Shown here one piece after another: positions 32,965 to 40,125 of a stretch of 64,000 bases of DNA. Origin of the DNA: Atlantibacter hermannii (lineage in GTDB: Bacteria; Pseudomonadota; Gammaproteobacteria; Enterobacterales; Enterobacteriaceae); the NCBI GenBank assembly GCA_900635495.1, contig LR134136.1, positions 3,472,001 through 3,536,000 of the forward strand, written 5' to 3'. The notes beneath the pieces were generated by a model. That model did no database searches. It was not told where the DNA came from and worked only from the letters and a program-made list of their open reading frames with translations. Position 1 is the stretch's first letter, and each line of letters opens with the position of its first letter. The position numbers were made by a program, and so were the translations under genes.

Positions 32965-32988
32965 GCGCAATGCTCTCCCCGCCACGCC
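32965..32988. other. P2/P4-like cos (packaging) site
   Basis: The minus strand of this stretch resembles the P2/P4 cohesive end GGCGAGGCGGGGAAAGCAC; read on the plus strand, ATGCTCTCCCCGCCACGCC differs at 3 of 19 positions. It lies between the defence slot and psu, the place of cos in the P4 map. It would let the terminase of a P2-like helper cut satellite DNA. The comparison is from memory of the P2 sequence. Confidence 0.7.
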
Positions 32989-33151
32989 TGCCCGCTTCAG
33001 GGGGCGGTTTTAATGCAGGTGCATGTACGGGTTCAGGCCGCGCCGTTACTGGCGCGGGAAGGGGTAAAAAGGGTGCATAAACGCATGCAAAACCATGCAC
33101 CCTGTGGATGCATGGCTTAATTCAGGAAAAACAGCGGGTTTGCGGAGATTT

Positions 33152-33727
33152 TCAGGCGGGGCGTTGCGCGGTTATTTCTGCGCACCGGCGCGCATAAATC
33201 CGGTGCTGAACGGGCGTATATTTTTGCTGATTATCCGCCCGCGAAGCCGCGTCGGGCCTGTGTCCGGCGGCGGTTAGAATGTCATTATCTTGCGCGAAGT
33301 AATTAATTTCTTTTTCGTCGCTCAGCCAGATATTCAGGGCTTCACGAAAATAACCGGCGGCACGGTCGAGGGCGCGGTGTCTGACCAGCTCCGGCTGGCC
33401 GTTCAGCGCCTTTAATTCCGGGGCCAGCACGGCGGCAAGCGTTGCGCCGTGCTGCTGCATAAACCCGTTGAGGCCGTTCTGCATACTGACGCGCTGAAGG
33501 GCTTCATGCGAGCGGATATAGCGACCGGCCGCCTGGTTAATCTGCCATTTTTTCACGTCTATATTTTCACGCAGTGCCGCGAGTCTCACCGGGCAATTTT
33601 CACTGTCACCGGTCAGGTGCTGATACAGCGCCTGCTCTGCCTGCGCCAGTTCAGCTTTAAGCGTCAGCCAGGCGGTTTTGTCTGCCTGACAGATTTCAGA
33701 TGCCTGTTGTGTGGTTAATGTGGTCAC
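33152..33727 (-). CDS. psu: polarity suppression/capsid decoration protein Psu
   Basis: A 191-residue homologue of P4 Psu, which inhibits Rho termination and also decorates the small P4 capsid. Shared motifs include KKWQINQAAGRYIRSHEAL (P4 has RKWQVNQAAGRYIRSHEA), FMQQHGATLAAVLAPEL and INYFAQDNDILTAAGHRPD. It starts at GTG 33727 with AGGAAAACAACC upstream. It is the last gene of the minus-strand late operon sid-delta-psu. Confidence 0.93.
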   Translation of the reverse strand: MTTLTTQQASEICQADKTAWLTLKAELAQAEQALYQHLTGDSENCPVRLAALRENIDVKKWQINQAAGRYIRSHEALQRVSMQNGLNGFMQQHGATLAAVLAPELKALNGQPELVRHRALDRAAGYFREALNIWLSDEKEINYFAQDNDILTAAGHRPDAASRADNQQKYTPVQHRIYARRCAEITAQRPA

Positions 33728-33745
33728 GGTTGTTTTCCTGTCAGA

Positions 33746-33982
33746 TTACTGCGTGGCGGATGGTCGCTGCGTTCTGGCCCTGCCGGACTCAGCTTTAATA
33801 AAATCATCCGCCTCACCCCCTTCTGATGGTGGGCGGATTATGCTGTCGATGGATTCCATCGAACGGAAACTTGCTGAACAGAGCAGATTGGTGCACTGGT
33901 AATAGCGGTGTTTCACACTTTCCGACAGATAGCGGCTGGTACGGGCGTGCGCCGCCTGTTTGCAGAACGGGCAGTGGATCAT
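33746..33982 (-). CDS. Ogr/Delta family zinc-finger late activator
   Basis: A 78-residue protein beginning MIHCPFCKQAAHARTSRYLS. The four cysteines HCPFC...YYQCTNLLC follow the Ogr/Delta pattern. These activate late promoters of P2 and P4, partly by contacting the RNA polymerase alpha subunit. P4 Delta is a tandem double-length protein; this one has a single zinc-binding unit, like P2 Ogr. GGAG precedes ATG 33982. It lies 3 bases after sid and 18 bases before psu. Confidence 0.9.
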   Translation of the reverse strand: MIHCPFCKQAAHARTSRYLSESVKHRYYQCTNLLCSASFRSMESIDSIIRPPSEGGEADDFIKAESGRARTQRPSATQ

Positions 33983-33985
33983 GAT

Positions 33986-34738
33986 TTACTCCTTCATCCC
34001 GTTACCGGCTTTTTTTGCGGCCAGTGACTGCGCGAGTTTCAGACGGCTGACCGGGCTGTCGTAGAGCTTCATATCCACGCCGGTCAGCGCCGGGCGGTGC
34101 ATACCGGTGACGGACAGCACCGGCTCCTGGTCCATGTCAAACTGATACATGACCGTCCTTCTCATCAGGCTTTCCCCGAGTTCACGGGCAGCGGTGGCGT
34201 GTGCCGCCGTGTCTCCCCGCAGCTCCAGCGAACGGACACGCAGCACAAAAGCACGTACCAGCGCTGTGTCGATGCCGGTCTGCGCACAGGCCCATTCCCC
34301 GTCTGCATAGGTAGTGAATGCCGTGTTGTGGTTGGCCGTGTATTTATCGGCAGTGCCACATGCAGCGAGCATCGCGCGGGATTTATCGTCCTCCAGTTCA
34401 GCAATCAGGGCGGTGAATTCCTCTGCCAGCTCGCGGCTGGCGATACGCTGACTGTGTTCGGCTTTCATTTCGGGGGTAATGTTGCCGCGCAGGCTGCGAA
34501 ACCGGCTGCGCCAGCTCTGCTCCGCCTCAGCGCTTTCATCCATTGCGGACTGCCGCTCCTGTTCACTGCGACGAATGGCCGCCTCGATGTCATACAGCTT
34601 TTTCATGGCAGCCATATGCGCGTCGCGGGCCCGGGTGAATGCATCCAGTGCAACGGCCACGCGCTGTTCATTTTCCTTCTGCTGGTTTTCGCTCATTGAT
34701 TTCATGGCGGTGGCAATAATTTCTGCTGGCTTAATCAT
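33986..34738 (-). CDS. sid: capsid size determination protein Sid
   Basis: A 250-residue, mostly alpha-helical protein resembling P4 Sid (244 residues). Similar blocks are the AHMAAMKKLYDIEAAIRRSE region, the SQRIASRELAEEF region and the EPVLSVTGM motif near the C-terminus. Sid forms an external scaffold that forces the helper capsid protein into a small T=4 shell, so full-length helper DNA is excluded. It is the first gene of the late operon; GGAG lies 8 bases before ATG 34738, and a Delta-type binding site lies about 80 bases upstream. Confidence 0.88.
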   Translation of the reverse strand: MIKPAEIIATAMKSMSENQQKENEQRVAVALDAFTRARDAHMAAMKKLYDIEAAIRRSEQERQSAMDESAEAEQSWRSRFRSLRGNITPEMKAEHSQRIASRELAEEFTALIAELEDDKSRAMLAACGTADKYTANHNTAFTTYADGEWACAQTGIDTALVRAFVLRVRSLELRGDTAAHATAARELGESLMRRTVMYQFDMDQEPVLSVTGMHRPALTGVDMKLYDSPVSRLKLAQSLAAKKAGNGMKE

Positions 34739-34808
34739 TTCAGGTTCTCCGTGTGTTCAACCTGAATGAATTCTGCCGTATGCCACACAACGGAACGATT
34801 CATTCCAG

Positions 34809-34828
34809 TTGTGGCAGGTCTGGCACAA
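34809..34828 (-). promoter_or_regulatory. Ogr/Delta-type activator site upstream of sid
   Basis: TTGTGGCAGGTCTGGCACAA is a dyad that fits TGT-N12-ACA, the pattern bound by Ogr/Delta activators about 55 bases upstream of late promoters. Its centre would place the start of the sid-delta-psu transcript near 34763. A second TGCCACA/TGTGGCA pair overlaps it (34780-34816). Confidence 0.65.
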
Positions 34829-34901
34829 AGATAGGCAAACCCGGCTCGCCAGAAAGAGGTCGCAGGAATACCTTACCTACCGTTTATTTTTTTACTTATA
34901 A

Positions 34902-35006
34902 CTGTTCACTACTGTTCACCGGAAACAAAAGAATAAGTAATACAGCAAGTTAAAGGGTGAACAGTTGGAGGTGTGACTGTTCACCGTCTGTTCACCACTG
35001 TTCACC
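34902..35006. repeat. alpha-protein iterons, cluster 1 (origin or crr)
   Basis: Six copies of CTGTTCACC or its complement GGTGAACAG lie at 34902, 34912, 34956 (inverted), 34977, 34988 and 34998; the first ends CACT. These are the type I iterons bound by the P4 alpha initiator. With the cluster at 39394-39486 they flank the replication region, as ori and crr do in P4. Which cluster is the origin cannot be told from sequence. Confidence 0.85.
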
Positions 35007-35227
35007 CTGCCTGTTTTCAAATATCTATCCGTAAATAAAAAATATTTAATGTTTATTCCTGTTAATAAATAGAAATTAAATGGCATAACGTATTTTACTT
35101 TCCTGCTTTCCTGACTCGTCACCACTATTCGACATTATTAAGTAATATTCGACACTTGGTTGTTTTTTGAACTTGCTTTGTGTCAGTGGCAGACTAATTT
35201 CGCCTTGTTGCCAGAACCTAAAATATT
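35007..35227. other. AT-rich control region of the satellite
   Basis: No convincing gene is present. TATTCGACA occurs twice (35126-35134 and 35146-35154), 20 bases apart, or two helical turns. That spacing suggests a dimeric regulator bound beside the divergent late and early operons. Confidence 0.45.
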
Positions 35228-35300
35228 CACACAATAGAGAGCTACCCGAGGCCGGACGGATACGACCGGCACTGTATGGACTTTATGAGGTAGCCCGATG
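35228..35300 (+). promoter_or_regulatory. structured leader, copy 1 (hides the ribosome binding site)
   Basis: This 73-nt unit recurs at 35561-35633 with 67 identical positions. GCTACC near its 5' end pairs with GGTAGC near its 3' end, enclosing an inner GCCGG/CCGGC stem. The Shine-Dalgarno-like GAGG overlaps the outer 3' arm, five bases before the ATG that ends the unit. Five of the six differences lie outside the paired bases I identify, so the fold is conserved. Confidence 0.65.
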
Positions 35301-35399
35301 CTCGCAGTTTCTTTTCGCTTAAATCCCGCACTTTCCATGCCGCAGTTTTATTTACCTGATGATATTCGCAACGACTTTAAGCCTGGTAACCGCCGATAG
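35298..35399 (+). CDS. small ORF of 33 residues behind leader copy 1
   Basis: ATG 35298 opens MLAVSFRLNPALSMPQFYLP and runs 33 codons to TAG. I do not recognise the peptide. Support comes from its leader, which is almost identical to the one in front of the AlpA gene and ends in this ATG. It may be a leader peptide or a decayed duplicate of an AlpA-type gene; the sequences after the two ATGs differ. Confidence 0.45.
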   Translation: MLAVSFRLNPALSMPQFYLPDDIRNDFKPGNRR

Positions 35400-35560
35400 C
35401 AGTAGCGTAATTTTAGATTGATTAGAAATTAATGCTCCAGTGCATATTCGATTCAGTTATGACTGATTTTGATTGATTTTTACGGGTTTTAATTAGTTTT
35501 AACCAGTCAGTAGTCAATGTTTATCTCACGAAAAACAAACATGACCTGAAGAAAAATATA

Positions 35561-35633
35561 CACATAATAGGGAGCTACCCGAAGCCGGAGGGACATGACC
35601 GGCACTGTATGGACTTTATGAGGTAGCCCGATG
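35561..35633 (+). promoter_or_regulatory. structured leader, copy 2, ending at the alpA start codon
   Basis: Second copy of the 73-nt unit with the same outer GCTACC/GGTAGC and inner GCCGG/CCGGC stems. Its last three bases are the ATG of the AlpA-like gene. Opening or closing the outer stem would expose or hide the ribosome binding site. What triggers it (antisense RNA, ligand or protein) is unknown. Confidence 0.65.
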
Positions 35634-35897
35634 CACATCACTTTTTCTTCTCCATCTTCTGCCCCTGCCGCGCCACTTATGCCGGTCTCTGACAGCGTTC
35701 AGGAGCGCTTTATTCGCCTGCCCGAAGTGATGCACCTGTGCGGCCTGTCACGCTCCACCATTTACGATCTCATCAGCCGCGAGGCTTTCCCGAAACAAAT
35801 CTCGCTCGGCGGGAAAAACGTGGCGTGGGCACAGTCTGAAATCTCCGCCTGGATGGCTGACCGTATCGCCGCCCGTAACCGGGGATATGACGCATGA
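35631..35897 (+). CDS. AlpA/Vis family DNA-binding regulator
   Basis: An 88-residue protein with a MerR-like helix-turn-helix typical of AlpA and P4 Vis: [20 protein letters not shown], followed by [19 protein letters not shown] and [11 protein letters not shown]. Such regulators control late genes, excisionase or int expression in satellites and cryptic prophages. The start is fixed by the conserved leader ending at ATG 35631. Its stop overlaps the next ORF by four bases. Confidence 0.88.
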   Translation: MHITFSSPSSAPAAPLMPVSDSVQERFIRLPEVMHLCGLSRSTIYDLISREAFPKQISLGGKNVAWAQSEISAWMADRIAARNRGYDA

Positions 35898-36451
35898 TGA
35901 TGACCGCTCTGCAAAAAGCCCCTTTTTCTGGCTTGCATCTGTTGTATGTTTCCTGGTACAGTTTTTTCGCTGTCGCAAAATCGGCAGCCGGAATTGGCGT
36001 TCCGCGAAACTCAATGGCGACACCAGACGCGCCGTGCGTCTTTTTTTATGTCGTGGCTCAGGCACATCCATTTTCCGGGCTGTGGTGTTTTCTCATACAT
36101 CATCGTTCCAGCAAGATAATGGTAGTCCGGGCGGGGCAGCCTTCGGGCTGGCCGGTATCCATTGAGGCCGGTTACGCCAACCCCGTTCGGGCTGCCACCA
36201 GTGAAATTGGCGTTTCCGGTGGTAGCAATAACCGCTACTCAATGGAGGCTGCCGTCATGGCTACTATCCTCACACCGTCATACCCTCAGTTCGTCTTTGT
36301 CTTTGCGGCCGTTCGTCGCGCTGACCGTAAACCCCGTGTCTTTATGCTGCGCGCCGTTGCCGGTGACGAGCGCGCTGCCCGGCGTGCCCTTGTCCGTGAT
36401 TATGTCCTGTCGTTTGCCGGTCGCCTGCCGGTGGTGGAGGTGCGCGCATGA
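35894..36451 (+). CDS. Icd-like/Ash family host cell division inhibitor
   Basis: A 185-residue ORF common in P4-like elements and usually annotated as Icd-like (after P1 Icd, which interferes with cell division). The well-conserved part is the last ~66 residues, from [25 protein letters not shown] to [14 protein letters not shown], which could start on its own at ATG 36257. The upstream part ([20 protein letters not shown]) is also recurrent but overlaps a likely structured RNA at 36125-36236. Function here is by family only; several start codons are possible. Confidence 0.65.
   Translation: MMMTALQKAPFSGLHLLYVSWYSFFAVAKSAAGIGVPRNSMATPDAPCVFFYVVAQAHPFSGLWCFLIHHRSSKIMVVRAGQPSGWPVSIEAGYANPVRAATSEIGVSGGSNNRYSMEAAVMATILTPSYPQFVFVFAAVRRADRKPRVFMLRAVAGDERAARRALVRDYVLSFAGRLPVVEVRA
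36125..36236 (+). ncRNA. candidate C4-type antisense RNA
   Basis: This GC-rich stretch folds readily: CAGCC-TTCG-GGCTG, two GGCCGGT blocks, and GTTCGGGCTGCC that can pair with GGGGCAGCC. It lies upstream of and overlapping an Icd-like gene, where P1 c4 and the P4 immunity RNA act. C4 RNAs silence downstream genes through short complementary boxes. The assignment is inferred from position and pattern, not from a covariance search. Confidence 0.4.
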
Positions 36452-36678
36452 AAGAGCTGACCCTGACCATCACCCACGCTGACCTTGTGAGCCTTGAGCA
36501 CCTGCGTAACGTCGGCCAGTTCGTCGGCGACATGTTGCAGTTACAGGACACCACCACCGGTCACGACACGGAACAGCATTTACAGCTCGCCTCGGTTATT
36601 CATCTCATGACTGCCCGCCTCGACGATGTGGTCGAACGCTGTAACCAGCGCTGGCTCACTGAGGAGGTACGCGCATGA
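36448..36678 (+). CDS. satellite hypothetical protein, 76 residues
   Basis: ATG 36448 begins [20 protein letters not shown], with GGAGGTGCGCGC upstream. It overlaps the previous stop and the next start by four bases each, a tight translationally coupled operon. The sequence is largely helical ([13 protein letters not shown]...[17 protein letters not shown]). I do not recognise a function; similar small genes occur between Icd-like and alpha genes in P4-like elements. Confidence 0.75.
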   Translation: MKELTLTITHADLVSLEHLRNVGQFVGDMLQLQDTTTGHDTEQHLQLASVIHLMTARLDDVVERCNQRWLTEEVRA

Positions 36679-36995
36679 AACAGCCATTACCGCCCGTACT
36701 GCGCGCCGCGCTCTATCGCCGTGCCGTGGCCTGTGCCTGGCTGACCCTGTGCGCGCGTCAGCACCGTTATCCGCACCTGACCCTTGAATCGCTGGAAAGC
36801 GCCATTGCCGCCGAGCTGGAGGGCTTCTACCTGCGCCGGCACGGCGAGGAAAAGGGCCGCCTCATTGCCTGTGCCCTGCTGGAAGATTTAATGGAAGCCG
36901 GGCCGCTTAAGGCCGCCCCGTCATTGTCCTTTCTCGGGCTGACCGTGATGGATGAATTATGCGCCCGCCATATCACCGCGCCGGTACTGCACTGA
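36675..36995 (+). CDS. DUF5375-like protein (P4 Orf106-like)
   Basis: A 106-residue protein, [20 protein letters not shown], equal in length to P4 Orf106 and in the same place, directly upstream of alpha. Conserved-looking segments are [20 protein letters not shown] and [22 protein letters not shown]. Function is unknown. It overlaps the preceding gene by four bases (ATGA) and ends 11 bases before the alpha start. Confidence 0.75.
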   Translation: MKQPLPPVLRAALYRRAVACAWLTLCARQHRYPHLTLESLESAIAAELEGFYLRRHGEEKGRLIACALLEDLMEAGPLKAAPSLSFLGLTVMDELCARHITAPVLH

Positions 36996-37006
36996 GGGAG
37001 ACCACA

Positions 37007-39341
37007 ATGAAAATGAACGTAACGGAAACCGTGAAACAGGCCTGCGGCCACTGGCCGCGCATTCTCCCGGCGCTGGGCGTGAAGGTCATTAAAAACCGCC
37101 ATCAGGCCTGTCCGGTGTGTGGCGGCTCTGACCGTTTCCGCTTTGACGATAAGGAAGGGCGCGGGACGTGGCTCTGTAACCAGTGCGGCGCGGGTGACGG
37201 CCTGAAACTGGTTGAGAAAGTGTTCGGTGTAAAACCGTCTGAGGCGGCCCAAAAGGTGAATGCCGTGACCGGCAGCCTGCCGCCGGTTGCCCCGGAAATG
37301 ATTGCGGCCGCAGAAGCCGGAACGGAGGCTGACCGAAAAGCGGCCGTCGCGCTTGCTGCAAAACTCATGGAGAAAACCCGCACCGCCACCGGTAACGCCT
37401 ACCTGACCCGCAAGGGCTTTTCCGGTCATGAGTGTGTCATGCTGACGGCCACCCATAAAAACGGCGGCGTGACCTACTGCGCCGGTGATATGGTCGTGCC
37501 GCTTTATGACGAAAAACGGGGCGCTGGTTAATCTCCAGTTGATTAACACAGACGGTCTTAAACGCACCCTGAAGGGCGGCGCGGTGAAAGGGTGCTGCCA
37601 TACCCTCGAAGGGAAAGAACAGGCCGGAAAACGCCTGTGGATAGCCGAAGGTTATGCGACCGGCCTCACCGTGCATCACCTGACCGGCGAAACCGTGATG
37701 GTGGCGCTGTCCTCCGTGAACCTTCTTTCTCTGGCGAGCCTTGCCCGTCAGAAGTACCCGGCCTGTCAGATTATCCTTGCGGCCGACCGTGACCTTAACG
37801 GCGAGGGCCAGACGAAAGCGGCAGCGGCCGCACAGGCCTGTGACGGCACTGTCGCCCTGCCGCCGGTATTTGGTGACTGGAATGATGCGTTTATCCGGCA
37901 GGGGGAGGACGCCACGCGCCGGGCGATGTATGACGCCATCCGCCCGGCGGCGCAAAGCCCGTTCGACACCATGAGCGAGGCGGAATTTACAGCCATGAGC
38001 GCCAGTGAAAAGGCCATGCGGGTGCTTGAGCACTACGGCGAAGCGCTGGCGGTGGATGCGAACGGCCAGCTCCTGTCCCGCTATGAAAACGGCATCTGGA
38101 AGGTGATACCGCCGTCTGAATTTGCCCGCGATGTGGCCGGGCTTTTCCGGCATCTGCGCGCTCCGTTCTCGTCGGGGAAAATTGCCTCCGTGGTGGAAAC
38201 CCTGAAACTGATTATTCCGCAGCAGAACACCCCGGCGCGGCGGCTGATTGGCTTTCGTAACGGCGTACTGGATACCGGCACAGGCATTTTCAGCCCGCAC
38301 CACAAATCGCACTGGATGCGCACCCTGTGCGATGTCGATTTTACGCCGCCGGTGGCGGGCGAAACGCTGGAAACCCATGCGCCGAATTTCTGGCGCTGGC
38401 TCGACCGTGCCGCCGGTGGCCGGGCTGACAAACGCGATGTGATACTCGCCGCGCTGTTTATGGTGCTGGCTAACCGCTACGACTGGCAGCTCTTTCTTGA
38501 AGTGACCGGGCCGGGTGGCAGCGGCAAAAGTATCCTGGCAGAAATCGCCACCCTGCTTGCCGGGGAAGATAACGCCACGTCGGCCGACATCGACACGCTG
38601 GAAGATCCCCGCAAGCGTGCATCCCTTATTGGCTTCTCGCTTATCCGTCTGCCAGACCAGGAGAAATGGAGCGGTGACGGTGCCGGGCTTAAGGCCATCA
38701 CCGGCGGCGATGCGGTCTCGGTTGACCCGAAATATCAGAACCCGTACTCGACGCATATTCCGGCGGTCATTCTGGCCGTGAATAACAATCCGATGCGCTT
38801 CACCGACCGCAGCGGCGGGGTGTCGCGTCGGCGGGTAATTATTCACTTCCCGGAACAGATTGCCCCGGAGGAACGCGACCCGCAGCTCAGGGATAAAATT
38901 GCGCGCGAGCTGGCGGTCATTGTGCGCCAGCTTATGCAGCAGTTCAGCGACCCGATGAGCGCCCGCACTCTGCTCCAGTCGCAGCAGAACTCAGACGAGG
39001 CACTCAGTATCAAGCGTGATGCTGATCCGACGTTTGATTTTTGCGGCTATCTGGAAATGCTCCCGCAGACCAGCGGGATGTTTATGGGTAATGCCAGTAT
39101 TATCCCGCGTAATTACCGTAAATATCTTTATCACGCCTATCTGGCCTATATGGAGGCTAACGGGTACAGGAACGTGCTCAGCCTGAAAATGTTCGGGCTG
39201 GGGCTGCCGATGATGCTGAAAGAGTACGGCCTGAATTATGAGAAGCGGCACACAAAGCAGGGGATACAAACCAACCTGTCGCTGAAAGAAGAAAGCTACG
39301 GCGACTGGCTGCCAAAGTGCGACGACCCCGCAGCAACATAA
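37007..39341 (+). pseudogene. P4-type primase-helicase alpha, +1 frameshift
   Basis: Alpha combines primase, 3'-5' helicase and origin recognition for satellite replication. From ATG 37007 (AGGGAG upstream) the N-terminus carries a zinc finger (CPVCGGSD...CNQCG). The primase motif EGYATGL follows after the frame break, then the helicase with Walker A GPGGSGKS and sensor LAVNNNPMRFTDRSGG, and a C-terminal iteron-binding winged-helix region. The break is at the A-run 37512-37516; dropping one A restores VPLYDENGALVNLQLIN and gives 777 residues, the length of P4 alpha. Probably a sequencing error. Confidence 0.93.
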
Positions 39342-39393
39342 CCTCACTCAGACCGGCAACAGTCGGTCTTTTCCTTTCTGGTCATTGCCACAG

Positions 39394-39486
39394 GGTGAAC
39401 AATCCACTGTTCACCCTTCACCGTAATTTCACCCTGTATCACCATGAAATTATTGATAAAAAATAAAAGGTGAACAGTGTGAACAG
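39394..39486. repeat. alpha-protein iterons, cluster 2 (origin or crr)
   Basis: GGTGAACAA (39394), CTGTTCACC (39407), GGTGAACAG (39469) and TGTGAACAG (39478) lie after the alpha gene in AT-rich DNA. Two match the iteron exactly. Together with 34902-35006 they bracket the replication genes, matching the two-site ori/crr layout of P4. Confidence 0.75.
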
Positions 39487-39571
39487 TTAAATGCAAAAAA
39501 ACTTTTTTCTTGATGTGATCCATTCCAAAAACGGGTTTGCTTAAGCACATTAAACACTGCAACGAATCGCT

Positions 39572-39593
39572 ATTGGTATACGCTTAGGTATAC
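39572..39593 (+). other. third copy of the integrase arm-type sequence
   Basis: ATTGGTATACGCTTAGGTA, one base different from the 29213 arm, lies about 60 bases inside the right junction. Arm sites near both ends are typical of tyrosine-integrase attachment regions. Confidence 0.65.
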
Positions 39594-39652
39594 AAATGAA
39601 AGTTGAATTGAAAAATTATCAATAAAAACAAAATATTGAATAGTTTATTCAG

Positions 39653-39671
39653 ACTCCGCCAGCCCACCAAA
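39653..39671 (+). other. attR: host-derived ssrA remnant
   Basis: ACTCCGCCAGCCCACCAAA matches the ssrA 3' end with one C and one T missing. The following sequence (ATTCTCCATCGGTGATTACC) is the usual flank of enterobacterial ssrA, so this is the original chromosomal side of the insertion site. Confidence 0.85.
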
Positions 39672-39713
39672 ATTCTCCATCGGTGATTACCAGAGTCATC
39701 CGATGAAGTCCTG

Positions 39714-39753
39714 AAAGCCCGCACGGCGCAAGCCCTGCGGGCTTTTTTGTGCC
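39714..39753 (+). terminator. original ssrA terminator, displaced by the satellite
   Basis: AAGCCCGCACGGCGCAAGCC and CTGCGGGCTTTTTTG form the native ssrA terminator. It now lies more than 10 kb from ssrA, next to attR. The element carries a near copy at 29134-29172. Confidence 0.85.
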
Positions 39754-39783
39754 TTCAATTTGTCCTGCGAAGTCCGAAGAGAA

Positions 39784-39996
39784 CTAATTAAATCCGAACC
39801 TTTTAGGCCCATCGATAGGCCCAACGAAAAGCTCTATTGTTTTCGTTGGGCCTAAACGAAGGGAGATGCCCTGCGCCAGAGTCAGCGAAACCAGTTCTGG
39901 CCCGTTATCCATCCGCAATTTCAGCGGATAACTCAGGTTTGCCGCGATCCTGTCCGGCACACTGCCCCCTAAAACTACCCTTTCATTCCGACCCAT
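39784..39996 (-). pseudogene. IS3-type transposase fragment
   Basis: On the minus strand, PDRIAANLSYPLKLRMDNGP followed by ELVSLTLAQGI resembles the integrase core around the DNGPE motif of IS3-family OrfB. Only a short piece of the domain remains, with no terminal repeats or frame on either side. The 3' part runs into a 13-base inverted repeat (39818-39830 and 39840-39852). It is a decayed insertion sequence beside the attachment site. Confidence 0.5.
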
Positions 39997-40040
39997 TCAC
40001 TTTTAGACATCTTGCGAAATATTATTTATGTCCAATTAAA

Positions 40041-40066
40041 AGGCCGCTACTCATACGTAGCGGCCT
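40041..40066 (-). terminator. hairpin after the chemoreceptor gene
   Basis: AGGCCGCTAC-TCATAC-GTAGCGGCCT is a perfect ten-base stem. On the minus strand it is followed by TTTAATTGG, a modest U-tract, about 60 bases after the chemoreceptor stop. Confidence 0.7.
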
Positions 40067-40125
40067 GCATTCATCAACAAAAACCATTATTCAACACAGC
40101 GCATCAGCCGTTAACCTACTGATGA

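Noticed and set aside
33095..33277. 60-codon plus-strand ORF near psu
   Set aside because: It overlaps the end of psu on the other strand and lies in the cos region; no support for translation.
34902..35006. Repeats near 35 kb considered as a CRISPR array
   Set aside because: Units are nine bases, in both orientations, with irregular short spacing; they fit replication iterons. No CRISPR array or cas gene is present in the window.
37437..38846. 469-codon minus-strand ORF opposite the alpha gene
   Set aside because: It is antisense to the clearly coding primase-helicase, with no start signals and a low-complexity, Arg/His-rich translation.
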